A DNA stretch of 64,000 bases from [Erwinia] mediterraneensis (lineage in GTDB: Bacteria > Pseudomonadota > Gammaproteobacteria > Enterobacterales > Enterobacteriaceae), in NCBI RefSeq assembly GCF_900604315.1, contig NZ_LR026978.1, positions 3,158,005-3,222,004 on the forward strand, given 5' to 3'. A program made the translations under genes and the position numbers. Under the pieces are notes generated by a model that worked only from the letters and a program-made list of their open reading frames with translations, made no database searches and was not told where the DNA came from. Positions 1 to 8,460 of this stretch are shown here, piece after piece (within the stretch, counting starts at the first letter, position 1; every line of letters begins with the position of its first letter).

Positions 1-169
1 TTGACGAGTTCAGTAATATAAGCGAACTGAAGGATGCTGTTACGGAATATATTGAATACTACAACAGCAGAAGAATTAGCCTGAAATTAAAAGGTCTGAG
101 TCCAATTGAATATCGAACCCAGACCTATATGCCTCGTGTTTAACTGTCCAACTTTTTGGGGTCAGTACA
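1..169 (+). mobile_element. Right end of an IS3-family (IS150-like) insertion sequence, truncated by the window edge
   Basis: The window opens inside an insertion sequence. The transposase tail is followed within a few bases by a terminal inverted repeat, read outward-in as TGTACTGACCCCAAAAAGTT and ending at 169 with TGTACTGA type termini seen in the IS150 branch of IS3. The left end lies outside the window, so target duplication cannot be checked. The element ends directly against the leader of a hok-like toxin gene and appears to have removed the upstream part of that unit. Confidence 0.8.
3..143 (+). CDS. IS3-family transposase OrfB, C-terminal fragment
   Basis: Only the last 46 residues are in the window. 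They show the usual end of an IS3/IS150 DDE transposase: an acidic helix, then EYIEYYNSRR, and a KGLSPIEYR motif close to the stop codon. This C-terminal region of the integrase core follows the catalytic glutamate. The start and the DDE residues lie outside the window, so activity cannot be judged. The stop codon is immediately followed by the inverted repeat. Confidence 0.85.
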   Translation, partial: DEFSNISELKDAVTEYIEYYNSRRISLKLKGLSPIEYRTQTYMPRV

Positions 170-242
170 ACCTGAGGCAGCTCTTTATGCATCACAACAT
201 AAAGGTAGCCTCTTACGCGCTGAAAAGCAAGGAGAAGCAACC

Positions 243-395
243 ATGAAACAGCAGGCAGCGATAATTATCGCTACGCTCGTTATTATTGCGGCTGTTGTCG
301 CGATGCTGATAATGAGAAAAGATCTCTGCGAGATTCGATTCCGAACCGATCAAGCAGAACTGTCTGCGGTCATGGCTTGCGAGCCCGTTAAGTAA
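243..395 (+). CDS. Hok-family type I toxin, copy 1 (leader cut by the IS)
   Basis: A 50-residue protein with one hydrophobic helix (residues about 7-25) followed by the Hok signature RKDLCEIRF...ELSAVMACE. Hok proteins insert in the inner membrane and depolarise it; translation is normally blocked by the antisense RNA Sok. The start at 243 is preceded by AAGGAG. The leader keeps the conserved TAGCCTCTTAC stretch and a short mok-like frame (ATG at 188, stop at 244-246, overlapping the hok ATG). The insertion sequence ends at 169, where the Sok terminator stem should be, so the antitoxin terminator and the start of the hok mRNA are missing. A GC-rich hairpin (404-423) follows the gene. It is probably silent or free of Sok control. 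Confidence 0.8.
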   Translation: MKQQAAIIIATLVIIAAVVAMLIMRKDLCEIRFRTDQAELSAVMACEPVK

Positions 396-687
396 GAGCA
401 ACCGGCGGGGAGCAATCCCCGCCACTCTTTATTGTTGTGGCATAATCTCAATGCACCCAGTCTGATTGTTTATTTCAAAACCGCACTCCATTCTTTATTG
501 GCTCATGCAAAGAAATTTTTTATATCCGGGAAATTAATTAACCGAATAAGTATTTCGGTGCCAATAATATTAATTGGCTATATATTTAACGGCAGAAAAG
601 CGGTGAATATCATTTAAAGAATAAGTAGAATAGCGCCGGGTGCTTGAGATTTTCTGGTCTCAGGCCATCGCAGGAGTTCAGAAAGAC
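396..687. other. Non-coding stretch between the two hok units; includes the start of the second hok leader
   Basis: After the 404-423 hairpin there is AT-rich sequence with no credible gene; a 61-codon frame at 432 has no supporting features. From about 635 the sequence GGGTGCTTGAGATTTTCTGG and the following TCTCAGG match the tac-type 5' hairpin of hok mRNAs, so the second hok transcript probably starts near 630. Confidence 0.5.
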
Positions 688-750
688 GAAAGCCCCGATT
701 GACATAAATCAACCGAGGCCAACGCATGAACCTGAACAATTCATATGTTA
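688..750 (-). ncRNA. Sok-like antisense RNA (antitoxin of hok copy 2), approximate ends
   Basis: On the minus strand the sequence from about 719 to 691 forms GCCTCGGTTGA - TTTATG - TCAATCGGGGC, then TTTC. This is the intrinsic terminator typical of Sok/SokC RNAs (GCCTCGG...CGGGGC). The RNA would be complementary to the leader of the second hok gene and overlap its mok start region. The 5' end near 750 is inferred by comparison with plasmid R1 hok/sok, not seen as a clear promoter. Confidence 0.6.
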
Positions 751-783
751 GCCTCTTACCAGCCGGAAGGCAAGGAGCTAACC

Positions 784-933
784 ATGAAGCAGTACAGGGC
801 GATATTCATCGCCATTGTTATTTTAACCGCCGTTTTTGCTGCGGTGCTCATTTCACGAAAGGACGTATGTGAAATACATATTAGCAGCATATTAATGGAG
901 GTCGCTGCCTTCATGGATTACGAACCCAGGTAA
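784..933 (+). CDS. Hok-family type I toxin, copy 2 (with its sok region intact)
   Basis: A 49-residue Hok-like membrane toxin: hydrophobic helix at residues 6-24, then SRKDVCEIHI and a C-terminal EVAAFMDYEPR in place of the more usual AAFLACK. The start at 784 follows AAGGAG. Unlike copy 1 the complete leader is present: tac-like hairpin, Sok terminator complement, conserved TAGCCTCTTAC and a frame running into hok from an ATG at 745. A GC-rich hairpin (942-965) follows the stop. Loss of the usual second cysteine (Tyr instead) is a small oddity. The two copies share the same unit structure, so a tandem duplication is likely. Confidence 0.8.
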   Translation: MKQYRAIFIAIVILTAVFAAVLISRKDVCEIHISSILMEVAAFMDYEPR

Positions 934-1413
934 GGGCGACAGGTGGGGAAGAGTATCTCCCCGCCGTTTATTGTCGGGCTCATGATCTTAAGCACCCATT
1001 CAAATCTATTTTCAGCCGGGCAATACAATAACGATTAACAGAAGCGTGCTATCCCGATGGATATCAGTATGCAAAGCCTGTCTCAGGGCTGCGGGAGTAC
1101 CAGAGCTGAAAGCAGAGCGAGCGTTGTGGTCAGGACGTCAACACGGCATCAGGTGAGCAGTAACTATGAAGTTCCTGACAGAGGCTCGCTCCGGTGACAC
1201 TTTTATTTTCATATTGCTGTAAAAAGAGACAATACATACAGCGCATTATTTCCTTTCTGAACATTTGTAAGATGAGTGAATGATGTCCTGCCCGGCTTAT
1301 CTCTTCCATCTGCCTGTTATTGCTGCAAAATTTTATGAAATAAAATCACAATATAATCAATAATATAGCCATTTCGTCCTACGCTTCGCTTGATAACTGT
1401 TAGCTTTTGATAT
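934..1413. other. No gene seen between the second hok gene and the umuDC promoter
   Basis: Apart from the 942-965 hairpin at the hok 3' end, no reading frame with a ribosome binding site and no RNA gene could be recognised. The sequence becomes AT-rich towards the umuDC promoter. Confidence 0.4.
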
Positions 1414-1433
1414 TACTGTAAATATATACAGTA
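1414..1433 (+). promoter_or_regulatory. LexA (SOS) box of umuDC
   Basis: TACTGTAAATATATACAGTA fits the LexA consensus CTGT-N8-ACAG exactly, with an AT-rich core. It lies 20 bases before the umuD start, the usual place for the SOS operator of umuDC. Confidence 0.93.
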
Positions 1434-1453
1434 ATATCATCAGGTCGTTTGTT

Positions 1454-1873
1454 ATGGAATTCATCAGACCCGTAGAAATCCGTGCCGTCATGCAGCTGCC
1501 ATTGTTCATAGAGCGTGTAGCATGCGGCTTTCCTTCCCCTGCGCAGGATTACATTGAGCAGCGAATAGATCTTAATGCGCTTCTCGTGCAGCGACCCAGC
1601 GCGACTTATTTTGTGCGCGTCAGTGGCGACTCCATGACGGAAGCGGGCATCAGCGATGGCGATATGCTGGTGGTTGACAGTTCCGTTACCCCGGAGCATG
1701 GACATATCGTGGTTGCCGCCGTGGAAGGGGAGTTCACTGTCAAACGACTGCAATTGCGTCCCTCGCTCCAGCTTATCCCGATGAATCCGGCCTATAGCCC
1801 CATTATCATCGGCAGCGAGGATAAGCTGGAAATCTTCGGCGTGGTTAACTTCATCATCAAAGCGGCGAATTAA
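1454..1873 (+). CDS. umuD: UmuD, self-cleaving subunit of DNA polymerase V
   Basis: A 139-residue protein, the same length as E. coli UmuD. The cleavage site Cys24-Gly25 (in VACGF), catalytic Ser60 (GDSM) and Lys97 (FTVK) stand at the canonical positions. RecA filaments stimulate self-cleavage to UmuD', which joins UmuC to form the translesion polymerase UmuD'2C. A LexA box lies just upstream and umuC starts two bases after the stop, so the two form one SOS-induced operon. The gene appears intact. Confidence 0.96.
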   Translation: MEFIRPVEIRAVMQLPLFIERVACGFPSPAQDYIEQRIDLNALLVQRPSATYFVRVSGDSMTEAGISDGDMLVVDSSVTPEHGHIVVAAVEGEFTVKRLQLRPSLQLIPMNPAYSPIIIGSEDKLEIFGVVNFIIKAAN

Positions 1874-1875
1874 CC

Positions 1876-3138
1876 ATGTTCGGCCTGGTTGATGTCAACA
1901 GTTTCTACGCTTCCTGCGAGACCGTTTTCCGGCCCGACTTAAAGGGAAAGCCAGTGGTAGTGCTCTCCAACAATGATGGCTGTGTGATTTCCCGCAACGC
2001 CGAGGCGAAACGGCTCGGAATAAAAATGGGTGCCCCCTATTTTAAAGTGCGTGATGAACTGCAGCGACACCATGTCCAGGTGTTCAGCTCAAACTACTGC
2101 CTGTATGCAGATATGTCACACCGGGTAATGACCACCCTGGAGGAGATGGCACCATCCATCGAGATGTACTCTATTGACGAAGCCTTTCTGAATCTGGCCG
2201 GTATACGAAACTACATGCCGCTGGAAACCTTTGGACATCAGGTGCGTCAGCGGATCCAGAATGAAATCCATCTGACAGTAGGTATAGGTATTGCTCAGAC
2301 AAAGACGCTGGCCAAACTGGCAAACTACGCCGCGAAACAATGGCCTCAAACCGGTGGCGTAGTTGACCTGTCGAACATAATCAGACAACGGAAACTGATG
2401 CGCCTGGTACCGGTTGAAGATGTCTGGGGCGTAGGGCGACACATCAGTAAAAAGCTGAATGCAATGGGCGTGATGACAGCCTTCGATCTTGCTGAACAGA
2501 GTACCTGGATTATTCGCAAACATTTTAATGTGGTACTGGAGCGAACCGTGCGTGAATTGCGTGGCGAGAGCTGCCTGGCCCCGGAAGAGTTTGCGCCGAC
2601 GAAACAGCAGCTGGTCTGTTCCCGCTCATTCAGCAGGCGCATCACCCATTATGAAGAGATGCGTCAGGCGGTTTGTGCCTATGCCGAACGGGCCGCGGAG
2701 AAGCTGAGACAGGAAAAACAGTACTGTCGCCAGATAACCGTATTCGTGCGTACCAGCCCCCATGCGCCCGGGGAAAATTTTTATGCAAATCAGTCAACGG
2801 GAAATTTGCTGACGCCATCCTGCGACACGCGGGACATCATCAAAGTCGCAACTGAGGCGCTGGACAGAATCTGGATCGAGGGGCATCGTTATATGAAAGC
2901 GGGCGTGGTATTGAGTGATTTTTTCAGCCAGGGGGTGGCTCAGCTGAATCTGTTTGACGAAAAACGCCCTCATGCTAACAGCGAAGCGCTGATGAAGGTC
3001 GTGGATAGCATCAATCAGAGTGGAAAGAGTAAGCTGTGGTTTGCCGGCCAGGGCATTGAAAAGGCATGGGCGATGAAACGGGAGATGCTATCACCCGCTT
3101 ACACCACCAGGTTTACCGATCTTCCGGTAGTAAAATGA
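1876..3138 (+). CDS. umuC: UmuC, Y-family catalytic subunit of DNA polymerase V
   Basis: A 420-residue Y-family polymerase (E. coli UmuC has 422). The N-terminal LVDVNSFYASCE carries the first metal ligand Asp6, and YSIDEAF carries Asp101-Glu102. The palm, the helix-hairpin-helix region (VWGVGRHISKKL) and the C-terminal little-finger segment are all present. It is translated directly after umuD and controlled by the same LexA box. It inserts bases opposite lesions at the cost of accuracy. No truncation or frameshift is seen. Confidence 0.96.
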   Translation: MFGLVDVNSFYASCETVFRPDLKGKPVVVLSNNDGCVISRNAEAKRLGIKMGAPYFKVRDELQRHHVQVFSSNYCLYADMSHRVMTTLEEMAPSIEMYSIDEAFLNLAGIRNYMPLETFGHQVRQRIQNEIHLTVGIGIAQTKTLAKLANYAAKQWPQTGGVVDLSNIIRQRKLMRLVPVEDVWGVGRHISKKLNAMGVMTAFDLAEQSTWIIRKHFNVVLERTVRELRGESCLAPEEFAPTKQQLVCSRSFSRRITHYEEMRQAVCAYAERAAEKLRQEKQYCRQITVFVRTSPHAPGENFYANQSTGNLLTPSCDTRDIIKVATEALDRIWIEGHRYMKAGVVLSDFFSQGVAQLNLFDEKRPHANSEALMKVVDSINQSGKSKLWFAGQGIEKAWAMKREMLSPAYTTRFTDLPVVK

Positions 3139-3485
3139 TTTTTCTTTTCGTTATCTGTCAATCTGGTAAAGAATAAGGACAGGTAAATAACAGTAGTGTG
3201 TTATTGCAATAGAGATAATACAGAACACGGGAAAATTTTATTATTCTCAGGTAGTGCCAGAAATTAATTTCACATAAGCAAATTAATAAAAAAGCAATAC
3301 CAGGAATCATCTCATTTGCTCTTTTAAACGGTGTGTCTGGCACAAAAAAGTAGACAAACCGCTTTCAACAGGTATTTTAAAAAGGTTTCCGGAATTTTAT
3401 TGTTGAAAGAGTAGGGCCAGTGTAATCCGCAGAAGCAAAGTCAGTAACGCATAATTCGACGAACCTGCTAATGCCAGGAGTGGGA
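3139..3485. other. AT-rich spacer without a gene, upstream of the glycosyltransferase
   Basis: No credible frame or RNA was found. The stretch is AT-rich and presumably holds the promoter of the next gene, but no convincing -35/-10 pair could be chosen. Confidence 0.35.
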
Positions 3486-4439
3486 ATGAATACTGTAAAT
3501 GTTATCAAAAGTGAGCATAGCCTTTGGGAACCTAAACAGCATGATGCCGCAATAGATATTTTGTTGACTGCAGATAAACAATACTTACCTTACTGTGGTG
3601 TCTGTATTTATTCCATTATAAACAGCAATAAAGATCTGAAGATAAACTTCCATATTATCACCCAGGCCATGGTAGACAGGGCTTTTACGGAACAACCCGG
3701 CAGTAATGTGTCATTAACGGTTTATTTGATTGATGATGCATCATTGGCAGGGCTGCAAACTCATGATTTCTTTCCTGTTTCAATATACTATCGTATTCTG
3801 GCACCCGAAATCCTGGGGCATGAGGCGAAGCGAATACTCTACCTGGATTGTGACATCCTTTGTGATGGTGATATCACAGCGCTTATCACATTAGATATGG
3901 GCACTAACATAGTCGCAGCGGTAAAAGATGCTGGCATCAATGAAGCTTACCTCACGCAACTTAACTTAAAAAAAGGTGAGTATTTTAACTCCGGCGTAAT
4001 GTTAATAAATACTGCTTTGTGGCTGGATAAAGGGATAACAACAACTTTCTTCGAAAAAATAAACAGCAAAAAATATCTCTATCCGGATCAGGATTGTCTC
4101 AATGAAATTTTAAAGGGGGAAACGCTAAGCCTTGATAATGCCTATAATTATATCCCGAAAAACAGGTCGACAACAAAAAAACCGGTCTTTATCCATTATG
4201 CCGGACAAACCAAACCCTGGAGCATATCTATTGATGAGTCCGGATATAATAAGAAATACCTGGATCTCTATCGGAATACTCCCTGGAAAAGCCTGCCGTT
4301 GTTGCCGCCCAAGAAACCTTTTGAAGCTTATCATTACTCCCGCAAACTGCTGTCACAGAAGAAGCTGTTACAGTCTCTCTACTGGTTTACTCAGGCTATG
4401 TATGGCATGGCGCTTAAGACCCTGAAACGGGCGAGATAA
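3486..4439 (+). CDS. Family 8 glycosyltransferase (LPS galactosyl/glucosyltransferase type)
   Basis: A 317-residue GT8 enzyme. DILLTADKQY near the N-terminus, the DxD metal/nucleotide-sugar motif in LYLDCDILCDGD, FNSGVMLIN, DQDCLN and the final HYAGQTKPW are all hallmarks of WaaI/WaaJ-type lipopolysaccharide transferases. They move a hexose from UDP-sugar to an LPS core or similar acceptor at the cytoplasmic face. The start at 3486 is preferred over an ATG 15 bases upstream because AGGAG sits five bases before it. The gene stands alone, with no other LPS genes nearby, and its codons are AT-rich compared with the following genes, which suggests transfer. The exact acceptor cannot be told. Confidence 0.85.
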   Translation: MNTVNVIKSEHSLWEPKQHDAAIDILLTADKQYLPYCGVCIYSIINSNKDLKINFHIITQAMVDRAFTEQPGSNVSLTVYLIDDASLAGLQTHDFFPVSIYYRILAPEILGHEAKRILYLDCDILCDGDITALITLDMGTNIVAAVKDAGINEAYLTQLNLKKGEYFNSGVMLINTALWLDKGITTTFFEKINSKKYLYPDQDCLNEILKGETLSLDNAYNYIPKNRSTTKKPVFIHYAGQTKPWSISIDESGYNKKYLDLYRNTPWKSLPLLPPKKPFEAYHYSRKLLSQKKLLQSLYWFTQAMYGMALKTLKRAR

Positions 4440-5515
4440 TCTCCGGGGTTAAAAGGCGTTTAAGGATAGCTCAGCATCAGCCGACCTGGGCGAACACAAA
4501 AAGCGTTAAAGCCCAAAGGGGAGATGCGGTTGCAGACATTACAGATGTTGCCCGCGTCCTGACGATCTGTCGGCGTCTGTTTGCCGTGGCTGGCAACGGA
4601 GGTTACATCTCTGCCGCTTACCTGCTTAACAACGCCCGCTGAAAAACGAGAACCGCACTTTTTGCTAAAGGACAGGTTTGCTGACGAAGCTTGAATAAAA
4701 TTTCACCGACAGGGGGCAAATGAGAGGCATTATCTTCACTTACAGAAGCACAGTTAATGAAAGTTGCACTCTGTATTTGAGTGAGAGCCTGTCGCGGCGC
4801 ATTTAAGCCGCTTTACTTCATGAAAAAGCACCTAAAACAAAGTGTGATGCTGTGAAGGGATTGAGATATACCTTAAGTACACCGTTAATCAGCCCTTTAT
4901 CTGAGGCCATGTGAAGCGCGGATCAACTTATGAGTCTCGCTGCCGTAAGGAGGGGTTGATTTTTTTGGTTATCGTAACCATTGATTATCTCGATTGATTA
5001 AGCTTAATAAACCTTTATAGTGACCTTGTTCGGCAAAAAAGAAAGACTACACACAGTTATAACAATAGGGGACAGGACAGCGAAGCTTACTTTGCGTCCC
5101 TGTAACCCACAGAGAGAAAAAGCTATCTCATAAAACAGGGAAGATTTACTGCCAGCTCTTTGTGCTTCATAGTGCTGTGATAATGCAGGCAGAGGCTTTG
5201 TGAAATACCAGAGCCAACAGACAGGAAATCTAAAGCTTCTCAAAGATTACTTCTTCTCGCGACGTAAAAAGTGCCCGTATTTATACGGGCTTTTTTGTGC
5301 ATATCCTTCCCGCTCTCCTTTTGGCTGACTGCTTTTTATGGCAGCAGACCGGCTCAGGCTGCCTGACGTATCCCGGGGCCGTTCGCTCCGGACACAAAAG
5401 CGGATTGCTCAGACAATGAGACGTACTGAGAAGGGAGCCGGAGGAAAGCGCAGAGAGCGAATGACTGGAAAAACGGGAGCCAGTGGCTCCCGTTTCGTAT
5501 GACAGGATCGCTGGC
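4440..5515. other. About 1.1 kb without a recognisable gene; ends in a strong terminator
   Basis: No frame with family resemblance and a ribosome binding site was found. A reading frame ending at about 4642 (ending in SAAYLLNNAR) looks protein-like but has no start and may be a gene remnant. A good intrinsic terminator (5273-5296) has no protein gene before it on the plus strand, so a small RNA starting somewhere in 4900-5200 is possible; a weak TTTGTG/TAATGC promoter-like pair lies near 5160-5190. Confidence 0.35.
5273..5296 (+). terminator. Intrinsic terminator without an obvious protein gene upstream
   Basis: GCCCGTA - TTTA - TACGGGC followed by six T residues on the plus strand, preceded by AAAAA so it may also work on the minus strand. 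The nearest plus-strand gene ends 830 bases upstream, so it probably ends a non-coding transcript. Confidence 0.75.
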
Positions 5516-5764
5516 TTATTTACGACCTAACAAATAACCGATAAAGACGCCAATACCTGCTGCCACCGCCAGACCAGCAAATGGGCTGGCTTGTACCTGA
5601 TCTTTCACGCTTTCAGCCATATCACGGGCAGCATAACCCGCCTGGGCAGAATACTTACGTGCTGCACCTTTCACTTTATGCTCTGGTGAGTCGACCGCTT
5701 CGCCCCAGGTTTCTTGCGCCTCGCCAGTGGCTTCTTTCAATTTATCTTCAGTTTTTCCGTACAT
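5516..5764 (-). CDS. CsbD/ElaB-like small stress protein with C-terminal membrane glycine zipper
   Basis: An 82-residue protein. The N-terminal half (YGKTEDKLKEATGEAQE) resembles CsbD/YjbJ stress proteins, which are hydrophilic and helical. The C-terminus (PFAGLAVAAGIGVFIGYLLG) is a single glycine-zipper membrane segment as in ElaB/YqjD, which tie ribosomes or other partners to the inner membrane in stationary phase. The combination suggests a tail-anchored stress protein. Two start codons follow each other (5767 and 5764), with AAGGAG just upstream. It is alone on its strand. The function is not established. Confidence 0.65.
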   Translation of the reverse strand: MYGKTEDKLKEATGEAQETWGEAVDSPEHKVKGAARKYSAQAGYAARDMAESVKDQVQASPFAGLAVAAGIGVFIGYLLGRK

Positions 5765-5767
5765 CAT

Positions 5768-6316
5768 TATCTCCTTCGCGTTTGAAAGTTAACTAAAAGC
5801 ATAGCAAAGCGTGGCCGTACTGCCGGGATAACCGACAAAAGCGGCGAAAAAACTGAACAGGGGAGCGCCTGTAGCAGGTTTTGCCAGTGCGGTGTCGGAT
5901 AACATACGGAATAGCTGGCGGCAAAGGGAACAGAGGGCTAGTGCGACACCATGACGTTACTCAGGGTTAAAAAAGGTCCTGAACAGCGTTCAGAATGGAA
6001 ATTATGCCATCTCAATAAAACACAGGTGCTGGACCTGTTTTGGGATATTCAATGACCTGTCTGTAATCCTATTTTTGTTTTTTAGAAAAAATAATTCGAC
6101 TTTTGAAGTTTATGAAAAAGATAAATTGACGGGTTTTTTTAACATAGTGGAACAGGCTTATCCTGGTGACTGACGCAGTAAATCTTAACCAGAGCACAAT
6201 TCTGCAGTTTATAGCCTTGATGGCATTATTACTGACCGGGTCAGTAACATTGCAGTTGCCGCGTTTTCTGTCCAGGCTTCTTTTTACGGCCAACTAAACC
6301 ACACAGCGGAGGAAAG
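5768..6316. other. Intergenic stretch with no gene seen
   Basis: It lies between two divergently read small stress-type genes. A 74-codon minus-strand frame (6069-6293) lacks any family features and a binding site and is not accepted. AT-rich tracts around 6060-6130 suggest promoters. Confidence 0.35.
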
Positions 6317-6535
6317 ATGAAACGCGATATTCTGAACGAAGATGATTATGACGAGGTATGCCGGGTGATTGGCGATGCGGTGATTGTGCTCGCTGAGTGT
6401 GGACATGAAACCCGTCGCGCTGAAATCACCAGCTTACTGAAACGGACCCGCCTGCAGCGCGCCCACAACAGCGAGCGGGATGAGCAGCGGATGCTGGAAC
6501 ATGCGATTCGGCTGGTAAAACCGGATACGCCATAA
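6317..6535 (+). CDS. YmgB/AriR-like connector protein (biofilm/acid-stress type)
   Basis: A 72-residue helical protein. The pattern VIGDAVIVLAECG...RAEITSLLKRTRL...DEQRMLEHAIRLV resembles the YcgZ/YmgA/AriR family (LGxAVxxLxxxG...KxIxxxLxxxLE). In E. coli these small proteins act through the Rcs phosphorelay to change biofilm matrix and acid resistance. GGAGG lies eight bases before the start. The resemblance is by pattern only, so the family call is moderate. It is followed closely by a convergent hypothetical gene. Confidence 0.55.
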   Translation: MKRDILNEDDYDEVCRVIGDAVIVLAECGHETRRAEITSLLKRTRLQRAHNSERDEQRMLEHAIRLVKPDTP

Positions 6536-6548
6536 AAGCTACGCTTTC

Positions 6549-7112
6549 TCAGGCATGGGAATGCGCAGCGCGCCAGGCAGGATACCAGCTCACCAGGAAA
6601 TGACGCAGATGATCGAAACACCATTCAGCATCTTCTGCCTGCTGGCAGTAGAACTGAATGGTGATTTTGTCATAGTGCTGTTGCTGATGCATATGCAGCG
6701 GTGAATGACTCCAGTCCAGTACCGAACGGGCATAGTTGACCAGTGTATCCGGTTCCATATGGTGCTCTGTTTCCTGCTCGCCAAGATAACAACAGAAAGC
6801 GCGGTCCAGCGTCAGGGCTTCCGCTTTCACGCTGTCAGGCAAATCAGGACGGACCGCGATATCAAGAAAGCCACACACTGCATCCGGACGCTGTTGCCAG
6901 TCGCTGGTCAGGGTCATAAACAGCCCGTCCTGTAAGTTGACCTCTTCCAGCAGGCGACGCAGATTAGCGGAGTGGTGACAGACTGCAACTTCATCGATAC
7001 GGTCAGGTTCCTGTGTCAGATCGATAGCGCAGGGATTGATCGAGCCATCAGCATTGGCCGTCGCCGGAAAAGGGAAGTCGATATAGCCGTTGTTATCCAG
7101 TTTCTTTTCCAT
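6549..7112 (-). CDS. Hypothetical protein, 187 residues
   Basis: Not recognised. The start at 7112 (MEKKLDNNGY) is chosen because AGGGG precedes it by seven bases; a longer frame to 7154 has no such site. The protein is acidic and rich in His, Cys and Trp, especially towards the C-terminus (HMHQQQHYDKITIQFYC, EWCFDHLRHFLVSWYPAW). It has no signal peptide or membrane segment. The composition and codon use match neighbouring core genes, so it is probably a real cytoplasmic protein limited to related enterobacteria. Confidence 0.6.
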   Translation of the reverse strand: MEKKLDNNGYIDFPFPATANADGSINPCAIDLTQEPDRIDEVAVCHHSANLRRLLEEVNLQDGLFMTLTSDWQQRPDAVCGFLDIAVRPDLPDSVKAEALTLDRAFCCYLGEQETEHHMEPDTLVNYARSVLDWSHSPLHMHQQQHYDKITIQFYCQQAEDAEWCFDHLRHFLVSWYPAWRAAHSHA

Positions 7113-7174
7113 TGTGGGACCCCTGTCACCTTGCGTGTTCTGACAGTAAACCATCTGACGTCAGGAATCACCTT

Positions 7175-7504
7175 TTACGGACATGTCCAGGTAATCATCA
7201 CGTTCTGATAAGGGTTAATCAGCCGGAACTGCTGCGCAGACAAGCGCTGGGCATAATAACCTTCCCGCGTCACCGCAGAAGGCGCATATTGAAAGCGATC
7301 AAGCGATTGCAGCGCACCGCTTTCTACTTTGACGTCGTCCTTACTGACCGAGAACGAAGTAACAAGGTCAAAAATACGCCCCTGGGTCCGGCCCAGCGGC
7401 TGACCATAAATGGTCGCGACTTCACCGGGGCATACCACACCCTCAGGTGTTGATGAGCATCCGCTTAGCAGCAGAAGCAGAGTGATTAATAAAAGTCGCA
7501 GCAT
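7175..7504 (-). CDS. Small predicted lipoprotein
   Basis: A 109-residue protein with a signal peptide MLRLLLITLLLLLSGC; the lipobox LSGC puts the lipidated cysteine at residue 15, and Ser at +2 and +3 suggests sorting to the outer membrane. The mature part has two further cysteines (VVCPG and the C-terminal WTCP) that could pair. No known domain was recognised. The start at 7504 is chosen because the signal peptide begins there; a longer frame upstream has no sense. The role is unknown. Confidence 0.65.
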   Translation of the reverse strand: MLRLLLITLLLLLSGCSSTPEGVVCPGEVATIYGQPLGRTQGRIFDLVTSFSVSKDDVKVESGALQSLDRFQYAPSAVTREGYYAQRLSAQQFRLINPYQNVMITWTCP

Positions 7505-7719
7505 GGTCCTGTACCTGACGCATTCCCTGGGTTTTTTACTGGTACTGATTTTAAGGTCATGTACCCTGATTATTTTGATCATAGCAGCTTCCGGACGGCT
7601 TCCTGTTTCCCTTTTGTTTAATCATTAAGCAGTAGTCATGTAAAAAGGTGACTTTCATGGCTGATAAACGTTATTCTTGCTGGCGTTGCGCACCAGACAA
7701 GCAAACCGAAGGACAGAGG

Positions 7720-7899
7720 ATGAAAGAAGAAGAAGCCAGTCTTATGATTATACGTCATGCGATTGAAAAGCTTGAGCTAGAAAAGAAGCAGCAGGTTAAC
7801 GCCTGCGTAAATGCGATCCATGTAGTAATGCAGAAATTCGATCCAGAAGACGCTGGGCTGGCGTTGATGTTGGTGGCTGCAGAAGTCGCTGCAGAATAG
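7720..7899 (+). CDS. Hypothetical small helical protein, 59 residues
   Basis: Not recognised. The start at 7720 has AAGGAC five bases upstream; a longer frame from 7648 has a weaker site. The protein is charged at the N-terminus (MKEEEAS) and then amphipathic helical, ending in ALMLVAAEVAAE. It is followed by a hairpin (7920-7938, GCATCGCA/TGCGATGC) that may end transcription. It could be a small dimeric regulator or connector, but nothing more can be said. Confidence 0.5.
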   Translation: MKEEEASLMIIRHAIEKLELEKKQQVNACVNAIHVVMQKFDPEDAGLALMLVAAEVAAE

Positions 7900-7946
7900 G
7901 GCAAAAAGCCTGAAGCCGGGCATCGCAGGATGCGATGCTTTCACTT

Positions 7947-8312
7947 TTAGCTTGTTTTTGAATTCATCTCGGTCACCAACCAGCGGTGAATCACGCCCAC
8001 AATGTAGGTTTGTTGCGTGGCACTCAGTGGCTGCTGCTTCTCAATGCCATGCCATTTCTCCAGACAATTACGGCAACAAGTGGCTGTCGCGTGTTGCGCG
8101 ATAAATACCGGATGACCGCGCATTGGCGTCTGCTTGCCATCATTTAATGGTTGAGCATCAGCGAGCCGCTTTGCGATAAAATCCATCGCGTGACGAACAA
8201 TCACCTCAGGTCCCTTTTCCAGACAGTAACGTCGTTCTTTTTTACCCAAATGAAACCGGCTGCGAAACGACGAGCGGGCCAGACGTTGAAACAGTGCATC
8301 TTCTCTGTCCAT
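7947..8312 (-). CDS. DUF4186 family protein
   Basis: A 121-residue protein that matches DUF4186 well: FRSRFHLGKKERRYCLEKG, HAMDFIAKRLA, NDGKQTPMRGHPVFIAQHAT and ATCCRNCLEKWHGI. The conserved Cys-Cys-x2-Cys and His residues could hold a metal. The family is widespread in bacteria but has no assigned function. AGGAGG precedes the start by five bases. It seems complete. Confidence 0.85.
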   Translation of the reverse strand: MDREDALFQRLARSSFRSRFHLGKKERRYCLEKGPEVIVRHAMDFIAKRLADAQPLNDGKQTPMRGHPVFIAQHATATCCRNCLEKWHGIEKQQPLSATQQTYIVGVIHRWLVTEMNSKTS

Positions 8313-8460
8313 TTTTCCTCCTGCCTCGCGCTATTGCATGTTCTACTGTCTGTAATTGCATGTTCTACTGCCTGTAAAGGCTATTTAATCATATCACCTG
8401 CAAGGATCATGATCCCGTCGTTGCAACGTCGGTAACTCAACAGATGTCTGAATAAAATAG

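Noticed and set aside
4460..4530. TAGCTCAG-like stretch that looked like the D-arm of a tRNA
   Set aside because: No acceptor stem, anticodon arm or T-arm could be drawn around it.
4530..4642. Protein-like frame ending in SAAYLLNNAR
   Set aside because: No start codon or binding site and no family recognised; kept only as a possible remnant in the gap description.
6069..6293. 74-codon minus-strand frame between the two small stress genes
   Set aside because: No ribosome binding site, no domain, AT-rich low-complexity tail; likely chance.
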